64,000 nucleotides of DNA from Sabellastarte sp. h YS-2021. Its lineage: Eukaryota > Annelida > Polychaeta > Sabellida > Sabellidae. The stretch spans positions 155,768,881-155,832,880 of the forward strand of contig OZ024928.1 of assembly GCA_964017235.1 (NCBI GenBank), read 5' to 3'. Of the stretch, positions 32,520 through 42,945 are shown piece by piece. The notes under the pieces were generated by a model. That model ran no database searches. It was not told the origin of the DNA and saw nothing but the letters and a program-made list of their open reading frames with translations. Within the stretch, counting starts at the first letter, position 1. The number at the start of each line of letters is the position of its first letter. The translations under genes and the position numbers were made by a program.

Positions 32520-34195
32520 CGTGGCTGCCAAAATTAATTTTATTTTCTAAGTCATATATATAACTTAATATCTTGTATCTTTGACTTAGTTTCTTCTACA
32601 TGTGCATTAGTGTCTTGTATACTCAACTTAATATCTTGTATATACAACTTACTATAGGTAGCATGACTGTACAAATTATTATCTTGTATATATAAGTTGA
32701 TAACTCGTATATACAACTTACTAACTTCATAATATATGAGATACTAAGTGTATATGAATTACTTAATAGCATATATAAGTTATAAACTTGTATGGATGGC
32801 TTTGTCAGTGTATGACTTACTAAGTCATATATACAACTTATTAAGTCATATATATGAGTTATTAACATGTATATGTTACAGTGAATTTGTGTAATCAGGG
32901 AATTAGCAAATATATATGAGTTATTACTTAATAGCATAATCAGATAATTTTGCTATTGAAATGCAAAGTCTGACCAACCTCAAACTGTACTACCGGGGTA
33001 GATATAACTTGTACATGTTACCTTTGTGGAAAATATTAACCCTGTAGTTTAAATTTTAAGGTCACTAAAAGATTCCCACTGCGACCCATTTCATACAGTT
33101 TTTGCCACTTTAGGCAGCTTACCCATCTAAAATTTCACCTGGGGGTATTTGTTTCCATTCGTATATGGCAAATTCAAAGTTGTTTGACATATTGACAATT
33201 TTTAAAGCTCAAGGATCTCACCTGGGAACTTATTATTTCATATATTTTGATTGTTTGTGAAGTTATTGATTGTCTGTTTGTATAAAAATTTCTCCTATTT
33301 TTATCTCATAGCTTCTAAACTTGTATAAACTGAGCTGAAAATGGATTTTTAGTACTTGTTAATCAAACTGTAAAAAGTAATGATATTTAGTATAGAACTT
33401 AACTGAAATAGAAGTACTAGTAGCTTCAAGCAAGATATATTTGGTATAGAACTTAAGTGAAATAGAAATAGCAGTAGCTTTAAGCAAGATATATTGCTAA
33501 TAAAAATACTTTAAATTACATTTTAATTTTTATAGGCAAAAAAGCAAATACATTCAAATTTAGATGTAAACAAAAATCAATCATCACTGTAGTATAAATT
33601 ATTTTGTATACCACACAAAAATATTACAAAAGACTGAAAAGATCAGTTAGAAAATCATAACAGTCTATACAAATCCTAAACAAATTAAAACAAATGATTT
33701 TCAAAAACATCATTTCACAAGTTTCCTAAAGTTAATCAATTAAGAAAACTTTAATAAAAATGAAAACAATCAGAATTATCATGCATGACACACAAAATCA
33801 TTTTAAAAGTAAAAAGGTTTGTTTTAAAGTCCCATTAGTTAAAACAAAACCTTAACTGAAATACACAATAATTGACTAATGCATAAAAAAGTAATTTCAC
33901 AAAGTCCCTAAAAACATGCAGTGAATTTGTGAAAAAAATTTACTAAATTTTTAGGGATTTCATGAATTCCCTAGAGATTTTAGGAAATTCGCGAATTCCA
34001 TAAAAATGTTCAGGAATTCCCTGATTACACAAATTCACTGTACTACATATATACAAGATAATAATTTGTACATGCTTCCTAATAGTAAGTTCTCAATCAT
34101 GTGTAAGATACCAAGTCGAAAATATGAGATACTTAATTGAGTATACAAAATTCTAAGTCATATATATGACTCAGAAAAAAATAAATTTGGCAACT
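32520..34195. mobile_element. Long foldback element with (TATATA/AAGT) arms
   Basis: The left end (gttgccaaa-like, ttttctaagtcatatata) is mirrored at the right end (tatatatgactcagaaaa...tttggcaac). The inner arms are made of 'acttagtaagtcatatata' variants. A second element lies within (32880-34039). Confidence 0.65.
32880..34039. mobile_element. Nested MITE with 26-bp perfect inverted termini and TA borders
   Basis: CAGTGAATTTGTGTAATCAG at the left is repeated as an exact reverse complement at 34020-34039, and the match extends inward to about 26 bp. TA flanks both ends. The interior is AT-rich, with 'aattcgcgaattcc' and 'ggaattccct' repeats and no transposase. Confidence 0.75.
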
Positions 34196-35001
34196 CTGAA
34201 CTTCCACAGTTATCCATGTCTATATTTCACTTATTTGTTGCTCATTTTTTAGCAGTGGAAAAGGGGAACTTTTCAACAGGATCCTTAAAAGATATTAATA
34301 CATTTGTTGCATATAATTTCTATTATACATGTTACAAATAATTGCTACAGAACCTTAATACATATGTTTAACATAAACATTAACACAAATATTTCCTATT
34401 TACCCAATGATATAATTCCTGTAACATAAAACATGTAAACATTTAATTTTATATGTTTTCCCAACACCATTATAGCTATCCTATAAAATATACTATTTTC
34501 TATGTTGAAGGATATAATATGAGACAGCTAAATAAAAATGTATTTACTCTAATTTTACATTTGCCTAGTGGAAAATGTTTGAAGGTTTTAATTTTAGCTA
34601 TTTTAGCTTATGAATGTGGACAGTGAAACTGAATTTCAGGTGAAATGTAAAATTTATCTCTTCAGTAGAAAGTTAATTCTAGTGAGCTGCTCAGAAAGTT
34701 TGAAAATTAGTGGGAATCTCTTCTTGCTAAAATTGCCATTTATACAGTATAGATGCAAAGGCTAAAAAGTCAAATATCAGATGTTTGCAACTCGCTTGCC
34801 ATCAGTACTGTTGAAAAATTATTTGAGATCAACAAAGATATGATAAATTTTATTTACCTGGAAAATTTATACATCTAAGGTAGCCTGCTATTAAAATGAA
34901 ACTTTAGCATTCATAAAATGTTATTGGGCTTTCAAACTTTCCCATCTTCAAAATTTTACACTAAACTATTAATGGCAGAGAGAAATTAACCTGAGCTCTC
35001 A
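34196..35001. other. AT-rich intron sequence, nothing recognised
   Basis: No supported feature. Confidence 0.45.
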
Positions 35002-35036
35002 TTCCTTTAGATATTGAAATCTAAAGGAATGAAATA
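35002..35036. repeat. Perfect 14-bp-stem hairpin
   Basis: CATTCCTTTAGAT, a 6-nt loop, then ATCTAAAGGAATG, about 140 bp before the NADAR block. No following T run, so not a terminator in the bacterial sense. Confidence 0.7.
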
Positions 35037-35172
35037 TATATCAATATAATTAATGTTTTATAATAGAATTTTTGTGGTGTTATATTTGTTAAAAATCATA
35101 AATTAATTTACATTAAGAGATTTAAATGATGTAAATACATATATATATACAAATCAAATGGTGCATATAAAG

Positions 35173-35751
35173 CCAGACTGGTGGTTGACAAAATTTTGAT
35201 TAATGGCAAACTCTATTCATCAGATGAGATTGCATCGATACCAAAGGAATTACAGTTATCCAACAACTGTACCATTACAAAAGGAAGTGTCACTGCTTTT
35301 TATACCAGTGACTCCCCTTTGTCAAACCATCACCCTGCTCACTTCACAGTGGGCAATAGGGAGTTCAAGTCGGCAGAACAGTATCTCATGTATCACAAAG
35401 CAGCTCATTTCCAGGATAAAAATACAGCTGAACAGATTTTGCTGACTTCGGATCCAAAAAAAGCCAAACTTTTGGGTAAAAGTGTGCAGAACTTCAATAT
35501 GAAGGAATGGAGAAGTGTCTGTGAATCTATAATGGAGTTTGCAATCACTGCCAAATTTCAGCAAAACCAGGATCTGAGGTTGTTTCTGAAACAAACTGGG
35601 GACACAAAACTGGCTGAAGCCAATCCATATGATGAGTAGTGAGTGGGGAGTGGGTATATCTCTACACAATGAGGACATTTGGGATACTTCAAAATGGAAA
35701 GGGAGAAATGTTCTTGGCAAACTACTTGAAAAACTGAGGTCCACTCTGTAA
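35173..35751 (+). pseudogene. NADAR-domain (YbiA-like) coding block with 7-nt insertion
   Basis: The frame encodes a NADAR domain, a family that cleaves N-glycosidic bonds (in bacteria on riboflavin intermediates; some members act on ADP-ribosylated guanine). Seen: AFYTSDSPLSNHHPAHF, the hallmark FKSAEQYLMYHKA, ILLTSDPKKAKLLGKSV, WRSVCESIMEFAITAKF and EANPYD. The frame then meets TAG at 35637. The missing end, WGVGIS...KWKGRNVLGKLL...TL, is present one frame over (35641-35751, stop TAA). The shift is explained by a near-tandem 7-nt insertion (GAGTAGT) at about 35634. No in-frame ATG exists between the upstream stop (35127) and the domain. Possible acceptors are 35172 or 35176, so this is an internal/last exon or a start-less copy. 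It may be a pseudogene, an allele or a base-calling error. Confidence 0.8.
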
Positions 35752-36558
35752 TTGTCTCAAAGTTAAGCCCAGCCAAGTTGTTAAAATTAATCATTATTAT
35801 TTATAAGACATGTTATGGACCTACATAAAACTTCATACTGAACTGTCTAGTAATATCAATTGACGTTACCAACTATATAGCATACTTATCATAGGGTTGC
35901 TAGTAATCTAGTATAAATTGTATTCATACAAGTAACGATTATCTCATCTACCTTTTAGTAAATGTTACTGGTTGTCTGATGTTGAGGCCCAGTATGTAAA
36001 TATACCACAGCTAACTTGTTCAATTTAAACCCTCATTTTTGTCATAAATTGAACAAAACTATGAATAGAATTCTTAGACTTTTGTTTTTTTAAACATACA
36101 ATACTTACGTATGATGCTTCATACCGAATGTCATGCTATGTGTTATGCTCATTTGTGCCATAAACTGAACATAACTATGAATATGTTTCTTGGACTAATA
36201 TTGCATGTTTTAAACATGCTATAATTATGTATGACACTTTATACTAGACTGATATCCAACATATGTGATCCTCTACTTTACATAAATGCCACAGTATTGT
36301 TATTAATTTTGTGCAAATGTAACATACGTGATATGATTTTTAAGCTGACCTGTGATAATCATTGTGATAATGTAATAATGTATTTGGACCATGGATTCAG
36401 CTCAGAAATCTAGTTGTATTGCTATACACTTCTGGACACACTTTTTCCCCCAGTAAACCTTATTCTGATGTATCCCATATCATAAACATCCATTCTAGTA
36501 ATTTCAGTCACTTAGTAGTGTTATCAATACTGAATTGTAAATGTATTACAAGCTATTT
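35752..36558. other. AT-rich sequence after the NADAR block
   Basis: No exon or repeat recognised. It could include the 3'UTR of the NADAR gene, but no clear poly(A) signal assignment can be made. Confidence 0.4.
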
Positions 36559-36795
36559 GGGGCCATGGTGGCAGAGTGGTAACACTCTCGCCTCCCACCT
36601 CTGCGGCCGAGGTTCGATCCCCGTCATGGCCGTAAGTGGGAAAGCTGGTAGTTGCTTGCCGTTGGTCGGCAGTTTACAGTACAGAACCCTAGCGAACTAT
36701 ATATACTAGTTTCCTCTGCCCTTCCAACTACCCGTCGTGATATGACCTGTACAGTGTTGAAAGCGACGTAAAACCCCAAATAAACAAACAAACAA
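36559..36795 (+). mobile_element. tRNA-derived SINE, type 1 (full length)
   Basis: Near-identical to 1643-1880, including 'ggttcgatcccc' (B-box), with a tail of (CAAA)n instead of (AAAT)n. Confidence 0.88.
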
Positions 36796-37059
36796 GCTAT
36801 TCATTTTCCTGTAATTTCCTGTCACTTTTGTATTTTCTTATTTTCTTCTACTCTTTTTGTTTTCATTTTATTCTTTTATTCTTATTCTTATTTGTGTAGT
36901 TATGTTTATCTCAAGTATGTACCGGTATGTTCACTCATTTGATTCATTATCATCAGTCAAAGTGTCACTGGTATGTCTCAGTTTTATTTCTTGCATTTCC
37001 AAGAAATGGGGGATGTAACTCTATATACTAGGACTGTATCATGCAACTCTGTGCCTTCA

Positions 37060-38590
37060 GTTAGGAGTGCAGGATGTATTTATATAATGGCAACCAACAA
37101 TATTGTCTCAGAAACTGTCATTATTTGACATAACTGTTAAAATTTCATGGGATATTGAATCAAATCCTGGCCCGTCAGACAAAAGTAACATTGTGAACTC
37201 TTCCTATATATCACTGTCCCACTTAAATGCAAGAAGTCTAAAATCCAAATTTCAAGGTTCGAATATAACGATGGATTTAATTTGCCATGACTTATCCAAA
37301 AACTTTAATATCATCACAGTTAGTGAAACTTGGCTTTCAGATTCAGATAATCTGAGTGGTTATTTAATCAATGGTTTCCAAGCACCATTTGTGCTGAACA
37401 GACCCTCACGTGCTGGGGGCGTTCTGTGTTGGGTGAGGAACAGCATTGCTGCAAAACGCAGACAGGATTTAGAAAATAGTCAGGTTGAAGCTCTTGGGCT
37501 TGAAATAAGATCTGGTTATAACAAATTCTTACTCTGTACTGTCTATCGGCCCCAACTCAGGTGGATTTCTATGATCACTTCCAAGTGTCTATGGACCGTG
37601 TACAGCAGAGTGACATTCCTTTCCATATTATTATTGCTGACCTTAACTCAGATCCTAATACTAACATCAGCTGGAAGCTAAGCACTTCTGCTAATGTAAA
37701 TAATCTATCTTTACATATAAACTCACCGACAAGAATAACGAGTAATTCCAGTACAATCTTGGATCAATGTATGTCAAATTGCCCTTTGTTTATTCGTGGG
37801 GCAGGAGACTTGCCACCACTGGCAGATAATGATCACTGCACTATTCACTTGAAGGTTTTGTTCAAGGTAGATCCTCGAAAATGCTTTAGGAGACAAGTAT
37901 GGGACTTCTCTGCTGCAGATGTAGAAGGTTATAATATTTATCTAAAAAATTTTAACTTTGATAATTTCTTTACAAACCAATACTGTGTTGATAAAATCTG
38001 TGAACAATTAACAAGTGCAATTTTAGCGGCGGCAAAACAGTTGATTCCAAACAGAAATATTACTGTCCGACCTTCAGACAAGGCCTTTTATAATAGTAAC
38101 CTAAGGCATTTGAAACTCAAACTTGACCACCTTCACAAACAAGCTAAAAGTCTTAACAGTCCTCATATATGGGCACGTTTTAGACATGACCGAAATGCTT
38201 ATATCAGAGAAGTCAAAAAAGCCAAAAGTGAATATTCTAAAGAAAGATACAACTAGGTAAATGCTTATGATATCTCCTCAAAAAAATTCTATAGTTTTTC
38301 TAAAGAGTGCTTTTCTCAGATGAAGGACAGTATGATTCCTACTATTATAGCTGATAATGGCAAACTCATTGTAGAAGATCAAGCTAAGGCAACATACATG
38401 TATTTCAATAAATTTTTTGCCACATCACCAGCTATAGATGAATCAAATAGTACCCTCCCAAGTAACTCCGTCAGTAATGTAAGAGCTCTTAACAACTTTT
38501 CCATTGAAAAATCTGAGGTATCTGACCAAATAAAAATTTTAAATATTTGTAAATCGTATGGTCCTGATGGTATATCACCAAGATTTATTA
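37060..38590 (+). pseudogene. LINE A, 5' part: 2A-like motif and endonuclease
   Basis: The frame at 37103 begins with SWDIESNPGP (37145-37174), the D-I/V-E-x-N-P-G-P signature of 2A ribosome-skipping peptides. It leads into an apurinic-type endonuclease (SHLNARSLKSK, TVSETWLSD, TVYRPQ). A frameshift near 37555 moves to the frame 37561-38256 (IIIADLNSDPN, ADNDHCTIH). A TAG at 38254-38256 is followed in the same frame by the linker and the start of RT (CKSYGPDGISPRF), where LINE B interrupts at 38590. The layout suits a CR1/Jockey-superfamily element. Broken by several lesions. Confidence 0.85.
38580..38590 (+). repeat. Left target-site duplication of LINE B
   Basis: aagatttatta is repeated at 41234-41244 on the other side of LINE B. 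The first base may belong to the (TTTAAG)n tail on the right, so 10 or 11 bp. Confidence 0.85.
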
Positions 38591-41234
38591 TTACATTGGA
38601 TTACTTTCCAATATTGCAACCACAGTTCTGGGTATCTACAGACCACCATACACAAACAAAAACAAGGTAACGGACAGCCAATTTGTTGATGAATTTCTTG
38701 AAGTGTTAGCAGACATTCTGCCCCGGCATGACAATCTAGTAATTTTGGGTGACCTCAATGTGCACTGGAACAACTTTGATAATCCCACCATCAACTCTCT
38801 AGAAAACAGCCTCACTGCCATCGGACTTAAACAACATGTCCAAGAGTACACACACAAAGATGGCAACATTCTTGATGTCATTATAACCAGTGATAATATT
38901 AAATATGAACATAAGTACAGTGTCAAGGACTTTCTTTCAGACCACCGTTACGTCATCTTTGAAACCACTAGACTAAAGCAAGGGGTTCAGCATCAAAAGA
39001 AAGCCTATAGAAACACCAAAGATGTTCCAGATTCCACCTGGAAGGAGAAGCTCAGTGCTATCGAGTTGTGTGATAGTGAAAATGTTAATTCACTATCTGA
39101 AAGCTTTGAAAATGCACTTGAAAAGATTTTAGATGAAGTTGCACCAATCCAGGAGAAAATAATACGCTCTAGAACACCAAAAGCATGGTTCAGTAAAGAA
39201 ATATATGCCTCGAGGTCAGCCTACAGAAAATGTTTCAAAATCTGGAAAAAGACGAGAAGGAACACAGACTGGATTGCAGTGAAGAATGCAAGGAATGAGT
39301 ATTGCAAAAAGCTAAAACTAGCAAAAAGAGCTTTCTTTACCAAAAAAGTACTAGAATCCAAGGGAGACACAAAAAAACTCTATCATACCATCAATGGTTT
39401 GATCAAACGAGAAAATGAAAACCCGCTACCAGCGAATAGATCAAGTCAAGATTTGGCACAACACTTTTCAGACTTCTTTTCTCAAAAAGTAGCCAAGATA
39501 GCTGGTCATCTCCAGAATTACCCAAATTACAAGCCACCATCCAGAGACGTACCACAACTTAGTTCATTCAATCAAGAAACTTTAGAAAGTGTTTCGAAAA
39601 TAATCACCAAACTAGGAAACAAACAATGTGAACTCGACAAATTTCCAGTTCATATCCTAAACAACAACAAAGAAGCAAGTGTTCCTAACATTACAAAACT
39701 AGTAAACAAATCCTTAACATCTGGTCAATTTCCCGACCACTGGAAACAAGCATTAGTAAAACCACTGATTAAAAAACCCTCTTTAGGTCCAGTTGATACA
39801 AACTACAGGCCTGTTTCTAACCTTATATACCTCGGAAAAGTAATAGAAAGAGCTGCTCTTCAACAAATAGTTCAACATTGTGAGAGAAATGGATTACTGC
39901 CAAAATTCCAAAGTGCCTACCGGAAAGGTTTTTCATGTGAAACAATGCTCATCAAACTGGCAGATCTAATACTCAATCACATGGAAACAGGTCGAATATC
40001 AGCTGTTGTGCTAATGGATCTAAGTGCTGCATTTGATACTGTGAATCACACAATTCTGCTTGAGACATTTGAAAAGTTCTATGGAATTACAGGGGAAGTG
40101 CTTTCATGGATCAAATCATTTCTTTCCGGAAGATCTTTTCGGGTAAACGTGAATACAAAAATGAGTGAAGAAAAGCAACTATACTTATCAGTGCCTCAAG
40201 GTGGTTGCAGCTCAGCCTTCTTCTTCATAATGTATGCTGCCACTCTATTCTATGTCATTCCGGAAGGAATAAACCTGTTTGGTTTTGCAGATGACCATGC
40301 ATTGCAAAGTAGCTTCTTGGCAACATCAAGATCAGATGAAGAAAATACTATTCATCTACTCGAAAGTACCCTTCTAACTGTACAGGAGTGGATGAACAAA
40401 ACCAAACTGAAAATGAATCCTGATAAAACCGAATTCATGTACTTTGGCAGCAGACAACATCTTCAAAAATGCTCTTCAGACTGCATTGATGTGTGTGGCG
40501 ATGACATCAAGAAATCTGAAAGTGTCAGATACCTCGGTGGATATTTGGATAAGAACTTGAATTTCCAAGACCATGTTCGAAAAAAATGTTCCATGGCCAT
40601 GTCCAACTTTATTAAAATTAGAGAAATCCGCCAATATCTTTCTCCTGATGCTTGCCATACACTTATATTAGGTTTAGTCATATCCCATCTTGACTACGCA
40701 AATGGATTACTGTGTAACAGCCCTAAAAGCACCATACAAACATATCAGCGAATACAGAACATGTGCGCCAAACTAATCCTATCGAGATCAAAATATGACA
40801 GTTCCACAGAAGCTCTAAAAGAACTACACTGGCTACCAATCCAAGCAAGAGTAGACTACAAGATCCTGTCTCTGATGCACCAGTGCACACATGGAGCAGC
40901 CCCGGAATATCTCAAAGAGTCACTAGAAAAGCCAAAAATAAAGAGACAGCTACGAAACACCCCAAACATTCTTAACTATGTGGTGCCATACAACAAGAAC
41001 AAGACATTTGGTGACAGATCATTTAGCTTCTATGGCCCTCTGGTCTGGAACAAACTACCAGCCAACATCAAAGAAATCAGAAACTATGAGACCTTCAAAA
41101 AGAAACTGAAAACATATCTCTTTTGCACTCATTTCAAATGCTAGTTACATGAAACATTGTAAAGCGCAGATAATTATTTTTACACAAATACAGTCTGCGC
41201 TATATAAATACTGTTAAGTTTAAGTTTAAGTTTA
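38591..41234 (+). mobile_element. LINE B (CR1/L2-like), inserted in LINE A
   Basis: A 5'-truncated LINE starting inside its endonuclease domain and ending in a (TTTAAG)n tail (41213-41236). It is flanked by the duplicated target aagatttatta. It splits LINE A exactly at the codons for ...SPRF and ...MSGQS. Confidence 0.92.
38703..41144 (+). CDS. LINE B endonuclease (partial)-reverse transcriptase, 813 codons open
   Basis: Seen in order: endonuclease pieces VILGDLNVHWN and DFLSDHRYVIFE; RT start NYRPVSNLIYLGKVIE; FQSAYRKGFSCETML; catalytic VVLMDLSAAFDTVNH; LSVPQGG; catalytic FGFADDHAL; WMNKTKLKMNPDKTEFM; SESVRYLGGYLDKNL; and the CR1/L2-type tail LHWLPIQARVDYKIL...FGDRSFSFYGPLVWNKLP...FKKKLKTYLF. 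The RT core is intact. The usual VPQGSxxGP reads VPQGGCSSA, which is unusual. The frame continues upstream in another phase (VLGIYRPP-like at about 38630), showing a frame change there or truncation of the reading frame. Confidence 0.88.
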   Translation: MLADILPRHDNLVILGDLNVHWNNFDNPTINSLENSLTAIGLKQHVQEYTHKDGNILDVIITSDNIKYEHKYSVKDFLSDHRYVIFETTRLKQGVQHQKKAYRNTKDVPDSTWKEKLSAIELCDSENVNSLSESFENALEKILDEVAPIQEKIIRSRTPKAWFSKEIYASRSAYRKCFKIWKKTRRNTDWIAVKNARNEYCKKLKLAKRAFFTKKVLESKGDTKKLYHTINGLIKRENENPLPANRSSQDLAQHFSDFFSQKVAKIAGHLQNYPNYKPPSRDVPQLSSFNQETLESVSKIITKLGNKQCELDKFPVHILNNNKEASVPNITKLVNKSLTSGQFPDHWKQALVKPLIKKPSLGPVDTNYRPVSNLIYLGKVIERAALQQIVQHCERNGLLPKFQSAYRKGFSCETMLIKLADLILNHMETGRISAVVLMDLSAAFDTVNHTILLETFEKFYGITGEVLSWIKSFLSGRSFRVNVNTKMSEEKQLYLSVPQGGCSSAFFFIMYAATLFYVIPEGINLFGFADDHALQSSFLATSRSDEENTIHLLESTLLTVQEWMNKTKLKMNPDKTEFMYFGSRQHLQKCSSDCIDVCGDDIKKSESVRYLGGYLDKNLNFQDHVRKKCSMAMSNFIKIREIRQYLSPDACHTLILGLVISHLDYANGLLCNSPKSTIQTYQRIQNMCAKLILSRSKYDSSTEALKELHWLPIQARVDYKILSLMHQCTHGAAPEYLKESLEKPKIKRQLRNTPNILNYVVPYNKNKTFGDRSFSFYGPLVWNKLPANIKEIRNYETFKKKLKTYLFCTHFKC

Positions 41235-41244
41235 AGATTTATTA

Positions 41245-42760
41245 AAATGTCAGGGCAGTCCCTAGTTAAACCACTGACGAAGTTATTTAACATGTCACTT
41301 CAGCAAGGAATTTTTCCATCTAGTTGGAAAAAGCGAATGTTCTGCCTCTTCACAAAAAATCACCAAAGCAATATGCTGAAAATTACCGGCCTGTGTCATT
41401 ACTTTGCGTACTAGGTAAGATATTTAAGTGCATTATATTTAAACATGTATACAACCATCAATTACTAGAATTGTGCCACAAATTTTCCTCTGCTTTAGAT
41501 GAGCGTATGCATGTCTGTGTTGTTTCTTTAGACATTTCTAAAGCATTTGACAAAGTATGGCACAAGGGCTTACTTTTTAAGCTAAAGCAATGTGGTATCC
41601 AAGGCAACATACTTGGAGTTATTTCAAGTTATTTGTCAGACCGTTGGCAATGTGTTCTCATTAATGGCCAATTCTCAGACTGGTTAAAAATCCTTGCGGG
41701 TGTCCCACAGGGTTCGGTCCTAGGTTCTCTGCTTTTCTTAATGTTCATTAATGATATCACAACTGTTGTTACAAACTGCAATGTCAGGCTTTTTGCCAAT
41801 GACACATGTCTGTTCACCACTGTTAAGGACCATAGAGAGTCTGCAGAGCTAATCAATCAAGACTTAAAGAGCATTAAAGAATCGGCAAAGCAGTGGCTTG
41901 TGACATTTAGTCCATCAAAAACTGGGAGTATGGTTGTATCACTGAAACCACATGCGCAGAATAGTCATCCAAGACTTATATTTTATAATATGCCTATAGG
42001 ACATGTGCGGGCTCACAAACACATAGGACTGTGGATCTCACACAATCTTAAATGGCATCAACATATAGAAAGTTTAATTGACAAATGTTCAAGACTTATT
42101 GATATTCTGAAGCTTTTAAAGAACAAATTAAACAGGAAGGCCATTGAAAAAATATTTTTCTCTTACATTAGACCTATCATGGAATATGCTGATATAATCT
42201 GGGCTGGAGCACCAATCAGTGTCCTGTCTAAACTTGACCACATTGTAGCAGAAGCAATGAGAGCTGTAACTGGAGCCCCTGCTAGATCAAACACTTCTAA
42301 TTTGTACAAAGAAACTGGCTGGATTCCTCTTGCCACTAGAAGAGAAAAAATACATGTACTAAAAATGGTATTTAAAATCTCCAACAACTTTTGTCCAACA
42401 TACCTTAACAATATTTTACCTGGTATAATTAGAGAATACCCAATGCAAACAGTAAACGTACGACATAATATTGAATCTAGGGCTGTGCTTACCAATTTTC
42501 CGCCGATTAGAACTCGTACAAGACTCCTCGACTATATGTTCCCAGCATTGGGCACAAAATTATGGAATGCTCTCCCAGCTGAACTAAAAAATTCATCCTC
42601 CTTCAAATCCTTTGCTGCAGAACTCTCAAAGCTAAAATGTTCATCAATCACACTTTCAAAGTCAACACACAATTTATACTGCCATGGCAGTCGCAGGGTT
42701 TCAGATTCGCGTCGGCCGTCGGTCATTGACCGAATTTTGCAACAAAACCCCGAATTTTAA
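41245..42760 (+). pseudogene. LINE A, 3' part: reverse transcriptase
   Basis: Resumes LINE A with KMSGQSLVKPLTKLFNMSL. A 1-nt loss near 41333 shifts to the frame 41324-42760: ENYRPVSLLCVLGKIF, VVSLDISKAFDKVWH, LAGVPQGSVLGSLLF and then LFANDTCLF, where the catalytic F/YADD has become FAND. Next come GLWISHNLKWHQHI, YIRPIMEYADIIWAGA and TKLWNALPAELKNSSSFKSF. About 30 residues are missing between HQL and LCHKFSSAL. The mutated catalytic Asp and the frameshifts mean no active RT. Confidence 0.85.
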
Positions 42761-42945
42761 ATAGAATATTAGGACATGTTGTCCGAGTCGTATCCGTGGG
42801 CGATAATAGAAGATCTAGACGTCTTTTTATTTACAAAATATGAAGTCACGTTACAACCCTAAAATCTCGCGAGATCTACGTGATTTTAATTTTTTTTATT
42901 GTAGCAAGGTCTAGACGTCTTTTATGAAATCTCGTGACAAGCCAC
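42761..42945. other. Unassigned sequence between LINE A and satellite
   Basis: Contains two copies of 'tctagacgtcttt(t)tat' and CpG-rich 'atctcgcgagatctacg', a short palindrome. No gene. Confidence 0.4.

Noticed and set aside
35158..35199. ATG at 35158 as the start of the NADAR protein
   Set aside because: It is in a different frame and reaches a stop within 14 codons.
31140..35751. Joining exon d directly to the NADAR block as one gene
   Set aside because: Exon d ends in phase 0, but the only acceptors before the NADAR frame need phase 1 or 2. Exon e fits exon d better. A missed exon could still change this.
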